DNA of 40,557 nt from assembly GCA_963640685.1 (NCBI GenBank), contig CAVIAA010000019.1, forward strand, positions 1 through 40,557, read 5' to 3'. The notes beneath the pieces are model-generated. The model ran no database searches. It was not told the origin of the DNA and saw only the letters and a program-made list of their open reading frames with translations. Below, piece after piece: positions 30,222-38,408 of the stretch; the first letter of the stretch is position 1, and every line of letters starts with the position of its first letter. This stretch comes from SFEL01 sp963640685. Lineage in GTDB: Bacteria > Bacillota > Clostridia > Christensenellales > CAG-138. The position numbers were made by a program, and so were the translations under genes.

Positions 30222-32126
30222 ATGAACATTACCTTTCCCGATGGCTCTGTAAGGCAGTTTGAGGACGGCCTGACCGCCCTTCAGATAGCCGAATCCATCA
30301 GCCCCCGCCTGAAGAAGGCTACCCTTGCCGCCGAAATAGACGGACAGAGGGCAGACGCCTTCCGCCCGATAACGGGCGACCACGCGCTTAAGCTGCTCAC
30401 CTGGGAAGATGCCGACGGCCGCTGGACGATGCGCCACACCGCCGCCCATGTACTCGCTCAGGCTGTAAAGAGGGTGCATCCCGAGGCCAAGCTGGCGATA
30501 GGCCCCGCAATAGACAACGGCTTCTACTACGACTTTGACGCGGAGCCCTTCACGCCGGAGGATCTTGAGCAGATCCAGAAGGAAATGGAAAAGATAATCG
30601 CCGAGGCACTGCCGCTTGAGCGCTTTGAAATGCCCCGCGCCGATGCTATAAAGTTCTTTGAAGAAAAGGGCGAGCCGTATAAGGTCGAGCTCATTCAGGA
30701 CCTGCCGGAGGACGCTATAATCAGCTTCTACCGTCAGGGCGACTTTACCGACCTCTGCGCCGGCCCCCACGTTGAAAGCACCGGCAAGGTAAAATTCGTA
30801 AAGCTCATGAGCGTTGCGGGCGCATACTGGCGCGGCAGCGAAAAGAACAAGATGCTCCAGCGTATATACGGCACCGCCTTTGAAAAGAAGGCCGACCTCG
30901 AGGAGTACATCACCCGCATTGAGGAGGCAAAAAAGCGCGATCACCGCAAGCTCGGCAAGGAGCTCGGCCTCTTTGCGCTGATGGAGGAGGGCCCCGGCTT
31001 CCCCTTCTTCCTACCCAAGGGAATGGTGCTGCGCAATACCCTGCTCGAGTACTGGCGCGAGGTGCATAAGCGCTATGGCTACGTTGAAATATCCACCCCG
31101 ATAATACTGAATCAGGAGCTTTGGCACAGGAGCGGGCACTGGGATCACTACAAGGACAACATGTATACCACCGTTATAGACGGCGAGGATTACGCAGTTA
31201 AGCCCATGAACTGCCCGGGCGGCATGCTGGTTTACAAGCTCGAGCCGCATTCCTACCGCGAGCTGCCGCTGCGCATGGCAGAGCTCGGCCTTGTACACCG
31301 TCACGAGCTTTCCGGCGCACTCCACGGCCTGTTCCGCGTCCGCTGCTTTACGCAGGACGATGCGCATATATTCATGACATGGGATCAGATGGAGCAGGAG
31401 ATACAGAACGTCGTTCGCCTCTTTGACGAGGTATACTCCACCTTCGGCCTGTCCTACCAGATCGAGGTATCCACCATGCCGGAGGATCACATCGGCGAAA
31501 AGGAAACCTGGGACTTTGCAACGGATACCCTCAAGCAGGCCATCGAGCACATGGGCAAGAGCTACGTCATAAACGAGGGCGACGGCGCTTTCTACGGCCC
31601 CAAGCTGGACTTCCACCTTTCCGATTCCCTCGGCCGCACATGGCAGTGCGGTACCATTCAGCTCGATATGCAGATGCCGGAGCGGTTCGACCTTGAGTAT
31701 GTCGGCGAGGACGGCCTGAAGCACCGCCCCGTTATGATACACCGCGTCGTGCTAGGCTCCATAGAGCGCTTCATAGGCGTAATAACCGAGCATTTCGCCG
31801 GCGCATTCCCGACCTGGCTCGCGCCTGTTCAGGTAAAGGTGCTGCCCCTTACCGACCGCACCGCCGAGGTATGCGACAATATCGCCGCAGAGCTGGATAA
31901 GCTCGGCATAAGGGTCGAGGTGGATCACCGCAACGAAAAGCTGGGCTATAAGATCCGCGAGGCACAGCTGCAGCGCATACCCTATATGCTGGTCGTTGGC
32001 GACAGGGACGTTGAAAACGGCGTCGTGTCCGTCCGCTCCCGCAAGGGCGGCGACCTTGGCGCAATGACGCTGGATGCATTCAAGGAAAAGATAATGGGCG
32101 AAATAAGCACCCGCGCAAGGGACTAA
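30222..32126 (+). CDS. thrS: Threonyl-tRNA synthetase
   Basis: A 634-residue class II synthetase in full-length order: TGS domain (residues 1-60), editing domain with HTAAHVLAQAVKR, and a zinc-binding motif around TDLCAGPHVESTG, catalytic core with motif 1 (GMVLRNTLLEYWREVH), the zinc Cys in KPMNCPGGM, motif 2 (RMAELGLVHRHELSGAL), and motif 3 (VMIHRVVLGSIERFIG), then the anticodon-binding domain (APVQVKVLPL). AAAGGAGG precedes the ATG. It is alone between the T-box and a terminator. Confidence 0.98.
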   Translation: MNITFPDGSVRQFEDGLTALQIAESISPRLKKATLAAEIDGQRADAFRPITGDHALKLLTWEDADGRWTMRHTAAHVLAQAVKRVHPEAKLAIGPAIDNGFYYDFDAEPFTPEDLEQIQKEMEKIIAEALPLERFEMPRADAIKFFEEKGEPYKVELIQDLPEDAIISFYRQGDFTDLCAGPHVESTGKVKFVKLMSVAGAYWRGSEKNKMLQRIYGTAFEKKADLEEYITRIEEAKKRDHRKLGKELGLFALMEEGPGFPFFLPKGMVLRNTLLEYWREVHKRYGYVEISTPIILNQELWHRSGHWDHYKDNMYTTVIDGEDYAVKPMNCPGGMLVYKLEPHSYRELPLRMAELGLVHRHELSGALHGLFRVRCFTQDDAHIFMTWDQMEQEIQNVVRLFDEVYSTFGLSYQIEVSTMPEDHIGEKETWDFATDTLKQAIEHMGKSYVINEGDGAFYGPKLDFHLSDSLGRTWQCGTIQLDMQMPERFDLEYVGEDGLKHRPVMIHRVVLGSIERFIGVITEHFAGAFPTWLAPVQVKVLPLTDRTAEVCDNIAAELDKLGIRVEVDHRNEKLGYKIREAQLQRIPYMLVVGDRDVENGVVSVRSRKGGDLGAMTLDAFKEKIMGEISTRARD

Positions 32127-32143
32127 CGGTAAAATATACAGAA

Positions 32144-32171
32144 GGGTCGCTCCTATGGGCGGCCTTTTTTC
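32144..32171 (+). terminator. thrS terminator
   Basis: GGTCGCTC pairs with GGGCGGCC (two G-U pairs, loop CTAT), followed by TTTTTT. Confidence 0.8.
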
Positions 32172-32243
32172 TTCGGTATTTGTACCGTGCCGTATTGCTA
32201 TTTTCGCTATAATAAAGTATTATAGTGTTAAATAGATAACTTG

Positions 32244-32272
32244 TTGACTATGTATTTAATCGCGATTATAAT
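32244..32272 (+). promoter_or_regulatory. tetR promoter with palindromic operator in its spacer
   Basis: TTGACT (32244-32249), 17 bases, TATAAT (32267-32272). The perfect 12-bp palindrome TAATCGCGATTA (32257-32268) fills the spacer and touches the -10 box, a position suited to autorepression. An identical palindrome is at 32989-33000. Confidence 0.8.
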
Positions 32273-32290
32273 GCACACCAAGGAGGGTTC

Positions 32291-32935
32291 ATGCGAGAGG
32301 ATCTTACCCAACGGCGCTTTATCGAGGAGACTTACCGCATAATATCAACAGAGGGACGGGATGCCCTCAGCATACGCCGTCTGGCACGGGATATGCGCTG
32401 CAACAGCGCGAATATCTACCGCTACTTCAAGGATCTCGATGAGCTGGTGACATATGCCTCGCTGCGCTACCTTGCAGCATATCTCAGCGACGTCGCCGCC
32501 TGCTATGAGCTTTCCGAGAACACCTACCAGACCCACGTTGCGGTATGGGACTGCTTCTCCCGCCACGCCTTTAAAAACGCCAGCATATTCGATAACCTGT
32601 TTTTTGGGCGGCACAGCAGTATGCTCAACGACATCATCAGGAGCTACTATGCGATGTTTCCGGAGGATCTGAACGGCCTTTCCCCAACGATAGCCGATGC
32701 CTTCAAGGACGGCAGCTTCAACAACAGGGATTATATAATGATATCCCGCTGCGTAAAGGAGGGCTACTTTACGGCGGAGGACGCAAGGTTCCTCAATGGC
32801 CTCTCGATACACCTTTTCCTGGGCTACCTCAAGGAGCTGCTCTCCTGCGACTTTGCATCGGAGCGCGCCGGCGCCTCGCAGAAGGACTTCATGTACGCGC
32901 TTACCCGCATCATGGATCATTACAGGCTGAAATAG
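32291..32935 (+). CDS. TetR-family transcriptional regulator
   Basis: A 214-residue regulator with an N-terminal helix-turn-helix (RRLARDMRCNSANIYRYFKDLDELVTYAS, residues 30-58) and a helical ligand domain. The recognition helix segment NSANIYRYF corresponds to the usual xxxTxYxxF of the family, with Asn-Ile in place of Thr-Leu. AAGGAGGG precedes the ATG. The palindrome TAATCGCGATTA, in its own promoter and before the next gene, identifies its probable targets. The ligand is unknown but may relate to the downstream cyclodeaminase-family enzyme. Confidence 0.88.
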   Translation: MREDLTQRRFIEETYRIISTEGRDALSIRRLARDMRCNSANIYRYFKDLDELVTYASLRYLAAYLSDVAACYELSENTYQTHVAVWDCFSRHAFKNASIFDNLFFGRHSSMLNDIIRSYYAMFPEDLNGLSPTIADAFKDGSFNNRDYIMISRCVKEGYFTAEDARFLNGLSIHLFLGYLKELLSCDFASERAGASQKDFMYALTRIMDHYRLK

Positions 32936-32954
32936 CCGCTGCCGGAAAAACACT

Positions 32955-32977
32955 GCCGGAGGATTCCGGCTTTATTT
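32955..32977 (+). terminator. tetR terminator
   Basis: GCCGGA (32955-32960) pairs with TCCGGC (32965-32970), followed by TTTATTT; it ends the regulator transcript before the second operator. Confidence 0.7.
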
Positions 32978-32988
32978 CAGGCCAAAAC

Positions 32989-33000
32989 TAATCGCGATTA
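32989..33000 (+). promoter_or_regulatory. Second TAATCGCGATTA operator, before the cyclodeaminase gene
   Basis: The 12-bp palindrome is identical to the one in the tetR promoter and lies just upstream of a weak promoter (TTGTGA 33004-33009; TATAAA or TTTATA near 33027-33034) for the gene at 33066. Two identical long palindromes 730 bases apart in the same control regions are unlikely by chance. Confidence 0.75.
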
Positions 33001-33065
33001 TTTTTGTGACGGTTTTAACGGCTGCGTTTATAAACTGTCAAATATACGATACGGAGGAAAAAACA

Positions 33066-34106
33066 ATGGCTTACACCCCTGAACTTCTTGCAGAAAAGAA
33101 AAGGATCGAACAGCATGTAAAGATCGGCAGTGAGGCGCTATACCTCACCAAGGCCGAATGCATGGAAAACGGCCCGACCGTTGAGGCGACTATAAACGCC
33201 GTCAGAGAGACGTTTATCGCCCACGGAAAAAAGGAATATGAAATGCCCGCCAAGATAGGCGTACACCCGCACGACGACGTATTTTATCACGCAATGCCCG
33301 CCTACGTCCCCGGGCAGATGGCGATGGGCTGCAAGTGGATAGAGTGCTACCCGCGCAACCCGAAGGACTGGGGGCTGCCGCAAACCTCGTCCGTGCTGGT
33401 GCTCAATGAGCTTATAACCGGCTACCCGATGGCTATAATGGACGGCTCATGGGTCACCGCGATGCGCACCCCCGCCGTTACCGCCGTTGCGGCGGAGGCG
33501 CTCTGCCCGGATGCAGAGTCCTTCGGAATGTTCGGCTGCGGCGTGCAGGGTCAGGGTCATGTTCGCTTCATCGTAAAAACGCTCAAGAAGCTGAAGAAGA
33601 TATACATTTACGACTCCTACGCTCCAATGATGGATACGCTCATCGAAAACGTCGGCAAGGAGATTCCCTCGCATATTCAGATAATCAAGGCCAAGGAGCC
33701 GAAGGAGATCGCGGACAACTGCGACGCGCTTTGTTCCGCAACAAAGATCACCAGAGAGACCTATAACATCGTAAAGAAGGAATGGATACGCCCGGGGCAG
33801 ACCATATTCCCGATGGATCTGAACAGCTTCTGGGAGGCCAGCATTCAGCGCGATGCCGACAAGTACATCGTGGACAGCATAGACGAGCACGAGCTCTTCG
33901 CCTCGATGGGCTACTTCCCGGAGGGGCTGCCCCATATCGTATGCGAGACCGGCGAAATAATCGCGGGGCTGCACGAGGGACGCACCAGCAAGGACGAAAT
34001 AATCGTCTGCTCGAATATCGGCATATCCGTATTCGATATGGCGGTTGCAAAGCTGACCTTTGACAAGGCGCTGGAAAAGGGTGCAGGGCGCATACTGCCG
34101 CTGTAA
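33066..34106 (+). CDS. Ornithine cyclodeaminase/mu-crystallin family protein
   Basis: A 346-residue protein of the NAD(P)-dependent cyclodeaminase/imine reductase family. It contains EMPAKIGVHP, the substrate-region FYHAMPAYVPGQMAMGCKWIECYPRNP, the hinge ASWVT-like DGSWVTAMRTPAVTAVAAEALC and the Rossmann turn GMFGCGVQGQGHV (GxGxxG). The start MAYTPELL has GGAGG upstream; the longer frame has none. The family covers ornithine cyclodeaminase, alanine dehydrogenase and ketimine reductase, so the substrate is open. It is probably controlled by the adjacent TetR protein through the shared palindrome. Confidence 0.88.
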   Translation: MAYTPELLAEKKRIEQHVKIGSEALYLTKAECMENGPTVEATINAVRETFIAHGKKEYEMPAKIGVHPHDDVFYHAMPAYVPGQMAMGCKWIECYPRNPKDWGLPQTSSVLVLNELITGYPMAIMDGSWVTAMRTPAVTAVAAEALCPDAESFGMFGCGVQGQGHVRFIVKTLKKLKKIYIYDSYAPMMDTLIENVGKEIPSHIQIIKAKEPKEIADNCDALCSATKITRETYNIVKKEWIRPGQTIFPMDLNSFWEASIQRDADKYIVDSIDEHELFASMGYFPEGLPHIVCETGEIIAGLHEGRTSKDEIIVCSNIGISVFDMAVAKLTFDKALEKGAGRILPL

Positions 34107-34127
34107 AATCGCATATAAGGCTGTTAA

Positions 34128-34161
34128 GGCTCGCATACGGCTTTGTGTGCGAGCCGTTTTT
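34128..34161 (+). terminator. Terminator after the cyclodeaminase-family gene
   Basis: GGCTCGCA (34128-34135) pairs with TGCGAGCC (34148-34155), followed by GTTTTTA. Confidence 0.8.
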
Positions 34162-34208
34162 ATGGTATTATATCTCTGGATAACAACTGTAAAGGATATA
34201 TTTGCAAT

Positions 34209-35438
34209 ATGAAGCAGACAAGAAGCTTTCCGGCGGTAAGGATAACAAAAAAGGCAGAGAACTCACTCAGGCTGGGGCACCCGTGGGTATACGATGCGGA
34301 GGTGCTCGCACTCGAGGGCGAGCCGGAGAACGGTTCGCTCGTTGATATTTTTTCGGAAAAGGGGGCATACCTCGGAACGGGCTTTATAAGCTACAACAGC
34401 AAGATACGCATTCGTCTGCTCGCCTCCAACGCAAACGAGACCTTCGGCGAGGAATTTTTTGCCCGCAGGGTGCAGTATGCCCTTTCATACAGGAAGACCG
34501 TAATGGGGTCTGTCGATTACGCCTGCTGCCGCCTTGTATTCGGAGAAGCAGACGGCTTGCCCGGGCTTACTATCGACAGGTACGAGAACATACTGGTGTC
34601 TCAGGTGCTCTCCTTCGGCATGGAAAGAGTAAAGGACACGGTGTACCGTCAGCTCGTTTCGCAGCTGAAGCAGGACGGCGTTGCCATCGAGGGTATATTC
34701 GAGCGCAACGACGTTGCAATACGCGAGCTGGAGGGGCTGGAAAAGGGCAAGGGCTGGTATGAGGCGGACTTTTTGCCGTCTCCCCCGTCTCCCGTTACCG
34801 AAATAACCGAAAACGGCATAAAATATGAGGTTGACGTTGAAAACGGCCAAAAGACCGGCTTCTTTCTCGACCAGAAATACAACCGTCAGGCGGTTTCAAA
34901 GATCGCCGCAGGCAAGCGCGTGCTGGATTGCTTTACGCACACCGGCTCCTTCGCCCTGAACGCAGCGCTCGGCGGGGCGGAGCACGTTACCGCCGTAGAT
35001 GTATCCGCAGCGGCGATAGACATGGCAAGGCTCAACGCCTCCCGAAACGGCCTTTCGGATAAGACGGACTTTATCGTGACCGACGTTTTTGACCTGCTGC
35101 CGGAGCTTTGCTCGGGTCACGCCGGCTACGACTTCGTTATACTTGATCCCCCCGCCTTTACAAAGAGCCGCAAGGCGATAAAGGGTGCGGAAAGGGGATA
35201 TAAGGAGATAAACTACCGCGCAATGAAGCTGCTGCCCCGCGGCGGCTACCTTGCAACCTGCTCCTGCTCTCACTTTATGGACAACGAGCTGTTTATAAAG
35301 ATGGTGCTCTCCGCAGCGCGGGGTGCAAACGTATCGCTAAAGCTCATCGAGGCACGGCGTCAGTCTCCGGACCACCCGACGCTCATGAACGTGCCCGAAA
35401 CGGATTACCTGAAATTTTATCTTTTTCAGCTGGTATAG
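34209..35438 (+). CDS. Class I SAM-dependent rRNA methyltransferase, RlmI-like
   Basis: A 409-residue protein with an N-terminal PUA domain (RLGHPWVYDAEVLALEG, residues 20-37), a central EEHUD-like domain (FGEADGLPGLTIDRYE) and a C-terminal Rossmann methyltransferase: GQKTGFFLDQKYNR, LDCFTHTGSFALNAALGGA (SAM loop), VDVSAAAIDMA and the catalytic-pocket motif LDPPAF. This order is that of RlmI/YwbD, which methylate a 23S rRNA cytosine at C5. The start at MKQTRSFPAV was chosen by domain position; the ribosome site (AAAGGAT) is weak. The real target base is not provable here. Confidence 0.9.
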   Translation: MKQTRSFPAVRITKKAENSLRLGHPWVYDAEVLALEGEPENGSLVDIFSEKGAYLGTGFISYNSKIRIRLLASNANETFGEEFFARRVQYALSYRKTVMGSVDYACCRLVFGEADGLPGLTIDRYENILVSQVLSFGMERVKDTVYRQLVSQLKQDGVAIEGIFERNDVAIRELEGLEKGKGWYEADFLPSPPSPVTEITENGIKYEVDVENGQKTGFFLDQKYNRQAVSKIAAGKRVLDCFTHTGSFALNAALGGAEHVTAVDVSAAAIDMARLNASRNGLSDKTDFIVTDVFDLLPELCSGHAGYDFVILDPPAFTKSRKAIKGAERGYKEINYRAMKLLPRGGYLATCSCSHFMDNELFIKMVLSAARGANVSLKLIEARRQSPDHPTLMNVPETDYLKFYLFQLV

Positions 35439-35515
35439 CGTAACCCTTTGCCCAGTTTCTGCATACTCTTGCAGTATAAAGCGCGCAGGACGCGCAATAT
35501 CAGCGAGGTGCAGAA

Positions 35516-36316
35516 ATGAGAATATTACAGCGTGGCGACACCGGCAACGAGGTTCGCATTGCACAGACCGCCCTCACCCGGGCGGGGTATGCCCCCGGAA
35601 GGGTGGACGGCATATTCGGCGCGAACACGGAGCGCGCGGTCGAGCAGTTTCAGCGGGTGCTCGGGCTGAAGCAGGACGGCATAATAGGGTCAAGGACGTG
35701 GGAGTTTTTGCAGCCCTTTGCCCTTGAGACCGACCCGGACGTTCTCAGGCGGGGCAGCAAGGGAGACATGGTGCGGCTGCTGCAGCAGGCGCTCGAGGCC
35801 TCCGGCAATTCCCCGGGAACCATCGACAGCCTTTTCGGAACAAAGACGCAGGCGGCGCTTAGGGTCTTTCAGCGGGCGGCGAGGCTGCCGGAGACCGGCG
35901 TAGCAAACAGGGACACATGGCTTGCGATAGCCCCCTTTATCGACTACGACGACGTATACCTCAGGCGCGGCGAGCGGGGTATGCTGGTGGTCATACTTCA
36001 AACCGCGCTATATAACGCGGGCTTTAACCCGGGCCCGGCGGACGGCATATTCGGCAGCCGCACCCACAGCGCGCTAACCGCGTTTCAGCGGGCAAAGGGG
36101 CTCAGCGCGGACGGCATTGCCGGCAGGCGAACATGGGCGCAGCTGAAGCCGTACCTCTCCGGCACAAGCATGACCTACGTCGTAAAGCCGGGCGATACGC
36201 TGACCGCTATTGCAAAGCAGTTCGATACGACCGTGGATGCGCTGGTAAAGCTGAACGGCATAAAGGATCCCGATCTCATAATAGTTGGGGAAACGCTGCT
36301 TATACCGGCATACTGA
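35516..36316 (+). CDS. Peptidoglycan-binding protein with three PG_binding_1 repeats and LysM
   Basis: A 266-residue protein with three tandem repeats of the PG_binding_1 type: starting near residues 5, 80 and 152, each with LRRG-like start, GRVDGIFGANTERAVEQFQ-type core (GxxDGIFG...ALxxFQ) and a final GxxxRTW. A LysM domain ends it (TYVVKPGDTLTAIAKQFDTTVDALVKLNG). There is no signal peptide and no catalytic domain, so it may reach the wall by another route or act in the spore, where such proteins bind cortex; that last point is inference. Confidence 0.9.
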   Translation: MRILQRGDTGNEVRIAQTALTRAGYAPGRVDGIFGANTERAVEQFQRVLGLKQDGIIGSRTWEFLQPFALETDPDVLRRGSKGDMVRLLQQALEASGNSPGTIDSLFGTKTQAALRVFQRAARLPETGVANRDTWLAIAPFIDYDDVYLRRGERGMLVVILQTALYNAGFNPGPADGIFGSRTHSALTAFQRAKGLSADGIAGRRTWAQLKPYLSGTSMTYVVKPGDTLTAIAKQFDTTVDALVKLNGIKDPDLIIVGETLLIPAY

Positions 36317-36321
36317 AAAGC

Positions 36322-36353
36322 AAAGAGAAGGCCACGACCGGCCTTCTCTTTTT
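36322..36353. terminator. Bidirectional terminator between LysM gene and malQ
   Basis: AAAGAGAAGGCC (36322-36333) pairs perfectly with GGCCTTCTCTTT (36340-36351), with T's on both strands. Confidence 0.92.
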
Positions 36354-36359
36354 ATGCCG

Positions 36360-37874
36360 CTATTTATCCTTCTGCTTTGCCTGTTCCTTTGGCCTATCCA
36401 GCCTGCCGTAAATTCTCGTCGTCTCGTATATCCTCTCCGCAAGGCCGTCGGTCAGCTCGTCGGGGTATAGGCGCCACTGCCAGTTTCCGCCGAGCGTACT
36501 CGGTGTGTTGGTTCGGCAGCCCGCCCCAAGCTCGAGGTAATCCTGCATTTGGGCGACGAACAGCCTCGCGACAGAGCCCATTCCGCCCCTTATGACCCCC
36601 CAGTTGAAGCCCTCTGCCTCGTTTAAGCCAAGGTACCTTTCGCAGAAGGCTATTTCCGCAGGGCTCGCCTCCTCGCGCCACAATGTCAGCGGGCTGTTGT
36701 CGTGCGTGCCGGTGTAGCAGGCGCAGTTTTCGCCGTAGGCATGCGGCAGGTAGGCGCTCAGCTCGCTCGGGTCAAAGGCAAACTCCAGCACCTTCATGCC
36801 GGGAAAGCCGGATCCCTTGAGCAGCGCTGCAACATCCGGCGTTGCGCAGCCGAGGTCCTCCGCAATGAACTCCAGGCTGCAGAACCAGCCCTTGAGCACG
36901 TTTATAAGGTCTGCGCCGGGTCCCCTGCGCCATCTTCCGTTTATGGCGGTCTTTTCGCCGTATGGCACCGCCCAGTAGCTCGCAAGGCCGCGGAAATGGT
37001 CTATCCGTATCACGTCATAGAGCTTGCCCGCACCGTCGATGCGGCGTATCCACCAGCCGAAGCCGTCCGTCTTCATCTTTTCCCAGTCGTAGAGCGGGTT
37101 GCCCCAAAGCTGGCCGTCCTCGCTGAATGCATCCGGCGGAACGCCCGCCACCTCAACCGGCAGCTTTTCTTCGTCCAGCTGAAAAAACTCCGGCTCTGCC
37201 CATACGTCCGCCGAGTCCAGCGCAACGTATATCGGTATGTCGCCTATTATGCCTATGCCAAGGCCGTTTATGTATGCCTTCAGCTTAGTCCACTGCTCAA
37301 AGAACAGATACTGTATATACATGAAAAGCTCGGTGTCCTCGCGGAACATTTCGCCGTATTTTGCAACAGCCTCCGGCTTTCTTCGCCGAATGTCATCCTC
37401 CCACTCCGTCCAGGGCTTCATATCAAAGTGCCGCTTGAGCGCCATAAAAAGGGCATAGTCCGGCAGCCAGCGGCTGTTTTCCGCGGCAAAGGCGTCTATT
37501 TTTGTCCTGTCCCTCTCCCAGCCCCGCTTCTTTGCCTCTTTAAGCACCTGAAAGCGGCTTTGGTATATTTGCCCGTAGTCGACATGCCTCGGGTCCTCTC
37601 CCCAGCTTATGCCGCATACCTCGTCCTCCCTCAGCAATCCGTCCTGTATCAGCATATCCAGGTCGATATAATACGGGCTGCCCGCAAAGGTTGAAAAACT
37701 CTGATACGGCGAGTCGCCGTAGCCCGTTGGGCCCAGCGGCAGTATCTGCCAGTAGCGCTGACCCGATTTGTGCAGAAAATCCGCAAAGTCGTATGCTGCC
37801 TTGCCCATTGTGCCTATGCCGTGCCTCGACGGCAGTGATGATATTGGCATCAATATTCCGCTGCTGCGTTTCAT
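36360..37874 (-). CDS. malQ: 4-alpha-glucanotransferase (amylomaltase)
   Basis: A 504-residue GH77 enzyme that moves alpha-1,4-glucan chains between maltodextrins in the cytoplasm. It begins RSSGILMPISSLPSRHGIGTMG and has WQILPLGPTGYGDSPYQS, GDIPIYVALDSADVW, VIRIDHFRGLASYW (nucleophile Asp), FIAEDLGCATPDV (acid/base Glu) and YTGTHDNSPLTLW. Length and motif order are normal. The ribosome site (AGAGGAAC) is distant and weak. It lies 45 bases after the hypothetical gene upstream. Confidence 0.96.
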   Translation of the reverse strand: MKRSSGILMPISSLPSRHGIGTMGKAAYDFADFLHKSGQRYWQILPLGPTGYGDSPYQSFSTFAGSPYYIDLDMLIQDGLLREDEVCGISWGEDPRHVDYGQIYQSRFQVLKEAKKRGWERDRTKIDAFAAENSRWLPDYALFMALKRHFDMKPWTEWEDDIRRRKPEAVAKYGEMFREDTELFMYIQYLFFEQWTKLKAYINGLGIGIIGDIPIYVALDSADVWAEPEFFQLDEEKLPVEVAGVPPDAFSEDGQLWGNPLYDWEKMKTDGFGWWIRRIDGAGKLYDVIRIDHFRGLASYWAVPYGEKTAINGRWRRGPGADLINVLKGWFCSLEFIAEDLGCATPDVAALLKGSGFPGMKVLEFAFDPSELSAYLPHAYGENCACYTGTHDNSPLTLWREEASPAEIAFCERYLGLNEAEGFNWGVIRGGMGSVARLFVAQMQDYLELGAGCRTNTPSTLGGNWQWRLYPDELTDGLAERIYETTRIYGRLDRPKEQAKQKDK

Positions 37875-37919
37875 TTTATTCCGTAGTTCCTCTTTTTCGC
37901 TGTTTATTGCTGTTTTTTG

Positions 37920-38288
37920 CTATTTTATTTTAAGGCCAAAGCAGCGGTTGCCACCCTCAAAGCCGCCATCCTCGTTTGCGCAGCCAAAATGCTGAAGCTC
38001 CGGCATGCGCATAAGGCGGTTGTTCTCTATAAACGGCATATCCGCCGCGAGCAGGGCACAAAACTGCCTGTTTTGGAGTATGCGCCTGTACACTGTGCGC
38101 ATACGGCCGAAGCTGCCGCCCATTATCACTATTACGTACACATCATCTACCCAGCCGCCGTAAAGGCTGAGCCCGGCCATGCTCTCCCTTGAAAGGCCGG
38201 AGAGCAGCTTTTCAAGGCAGGCCATTTCGCCCGCCGCCATGCTTCTCTGCGGTATGCGCATACCCAGCGCAAAGTGGTCAATTAACAT
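37920..38288 (-). CDS. Hypothetical protein (122 aa)
   Basis: A complete minus-strand frame starting at ATG 38288, seven bases after GGGGG. The chain has a mixed alpha/beta look: EKLLSGLSRESMAGLSLYGG, then a beta-type DDVYVIVIMGG, then RTVYRRILQN and FIENNRLMRMPELQHFGC. No domain recognised and no signal peptide. It precedes malQ on the same strand and could be cotranscribed. The overlapping plus-strand frame at 37917-38192 looks less protein-like. Confidence 0.5.
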   Translation of the reverse strand: MLIDHFALGMRIPQRSMAAGEMACLEKLLSGLSRESMAGLSLYGGWVDDVYVIVIMGGSFGRMRTVYRRILQNRQFCALLAADMPFIENNRLMRMPELQHFGCANEDGGFEGGNRCFGLKIK

Positions 38289-38360
38289 CAATAAGCCCCC
38301 GTTATCGCCAATCTAAAGCGTATTATCGCACAAACCGCCGCCTTTCGCAACCAAGCAAAG

Positions 38361-38383
38361 CAAAAGAGGGCGCACCTGCGCCC
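38361..38383 (-). terminator. Terminator of the beta-helix surface protein gene
   Basis: GGGCGCA and TGCGCCC (38368-38374, 38377-38383) form a stem, followed on the minus strand by TCTTTTG. Confidence 0.75.
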
Positions 38384-38408
38384 CCCCTGCCGTTGTGCTT
38401 TAAGCCTG

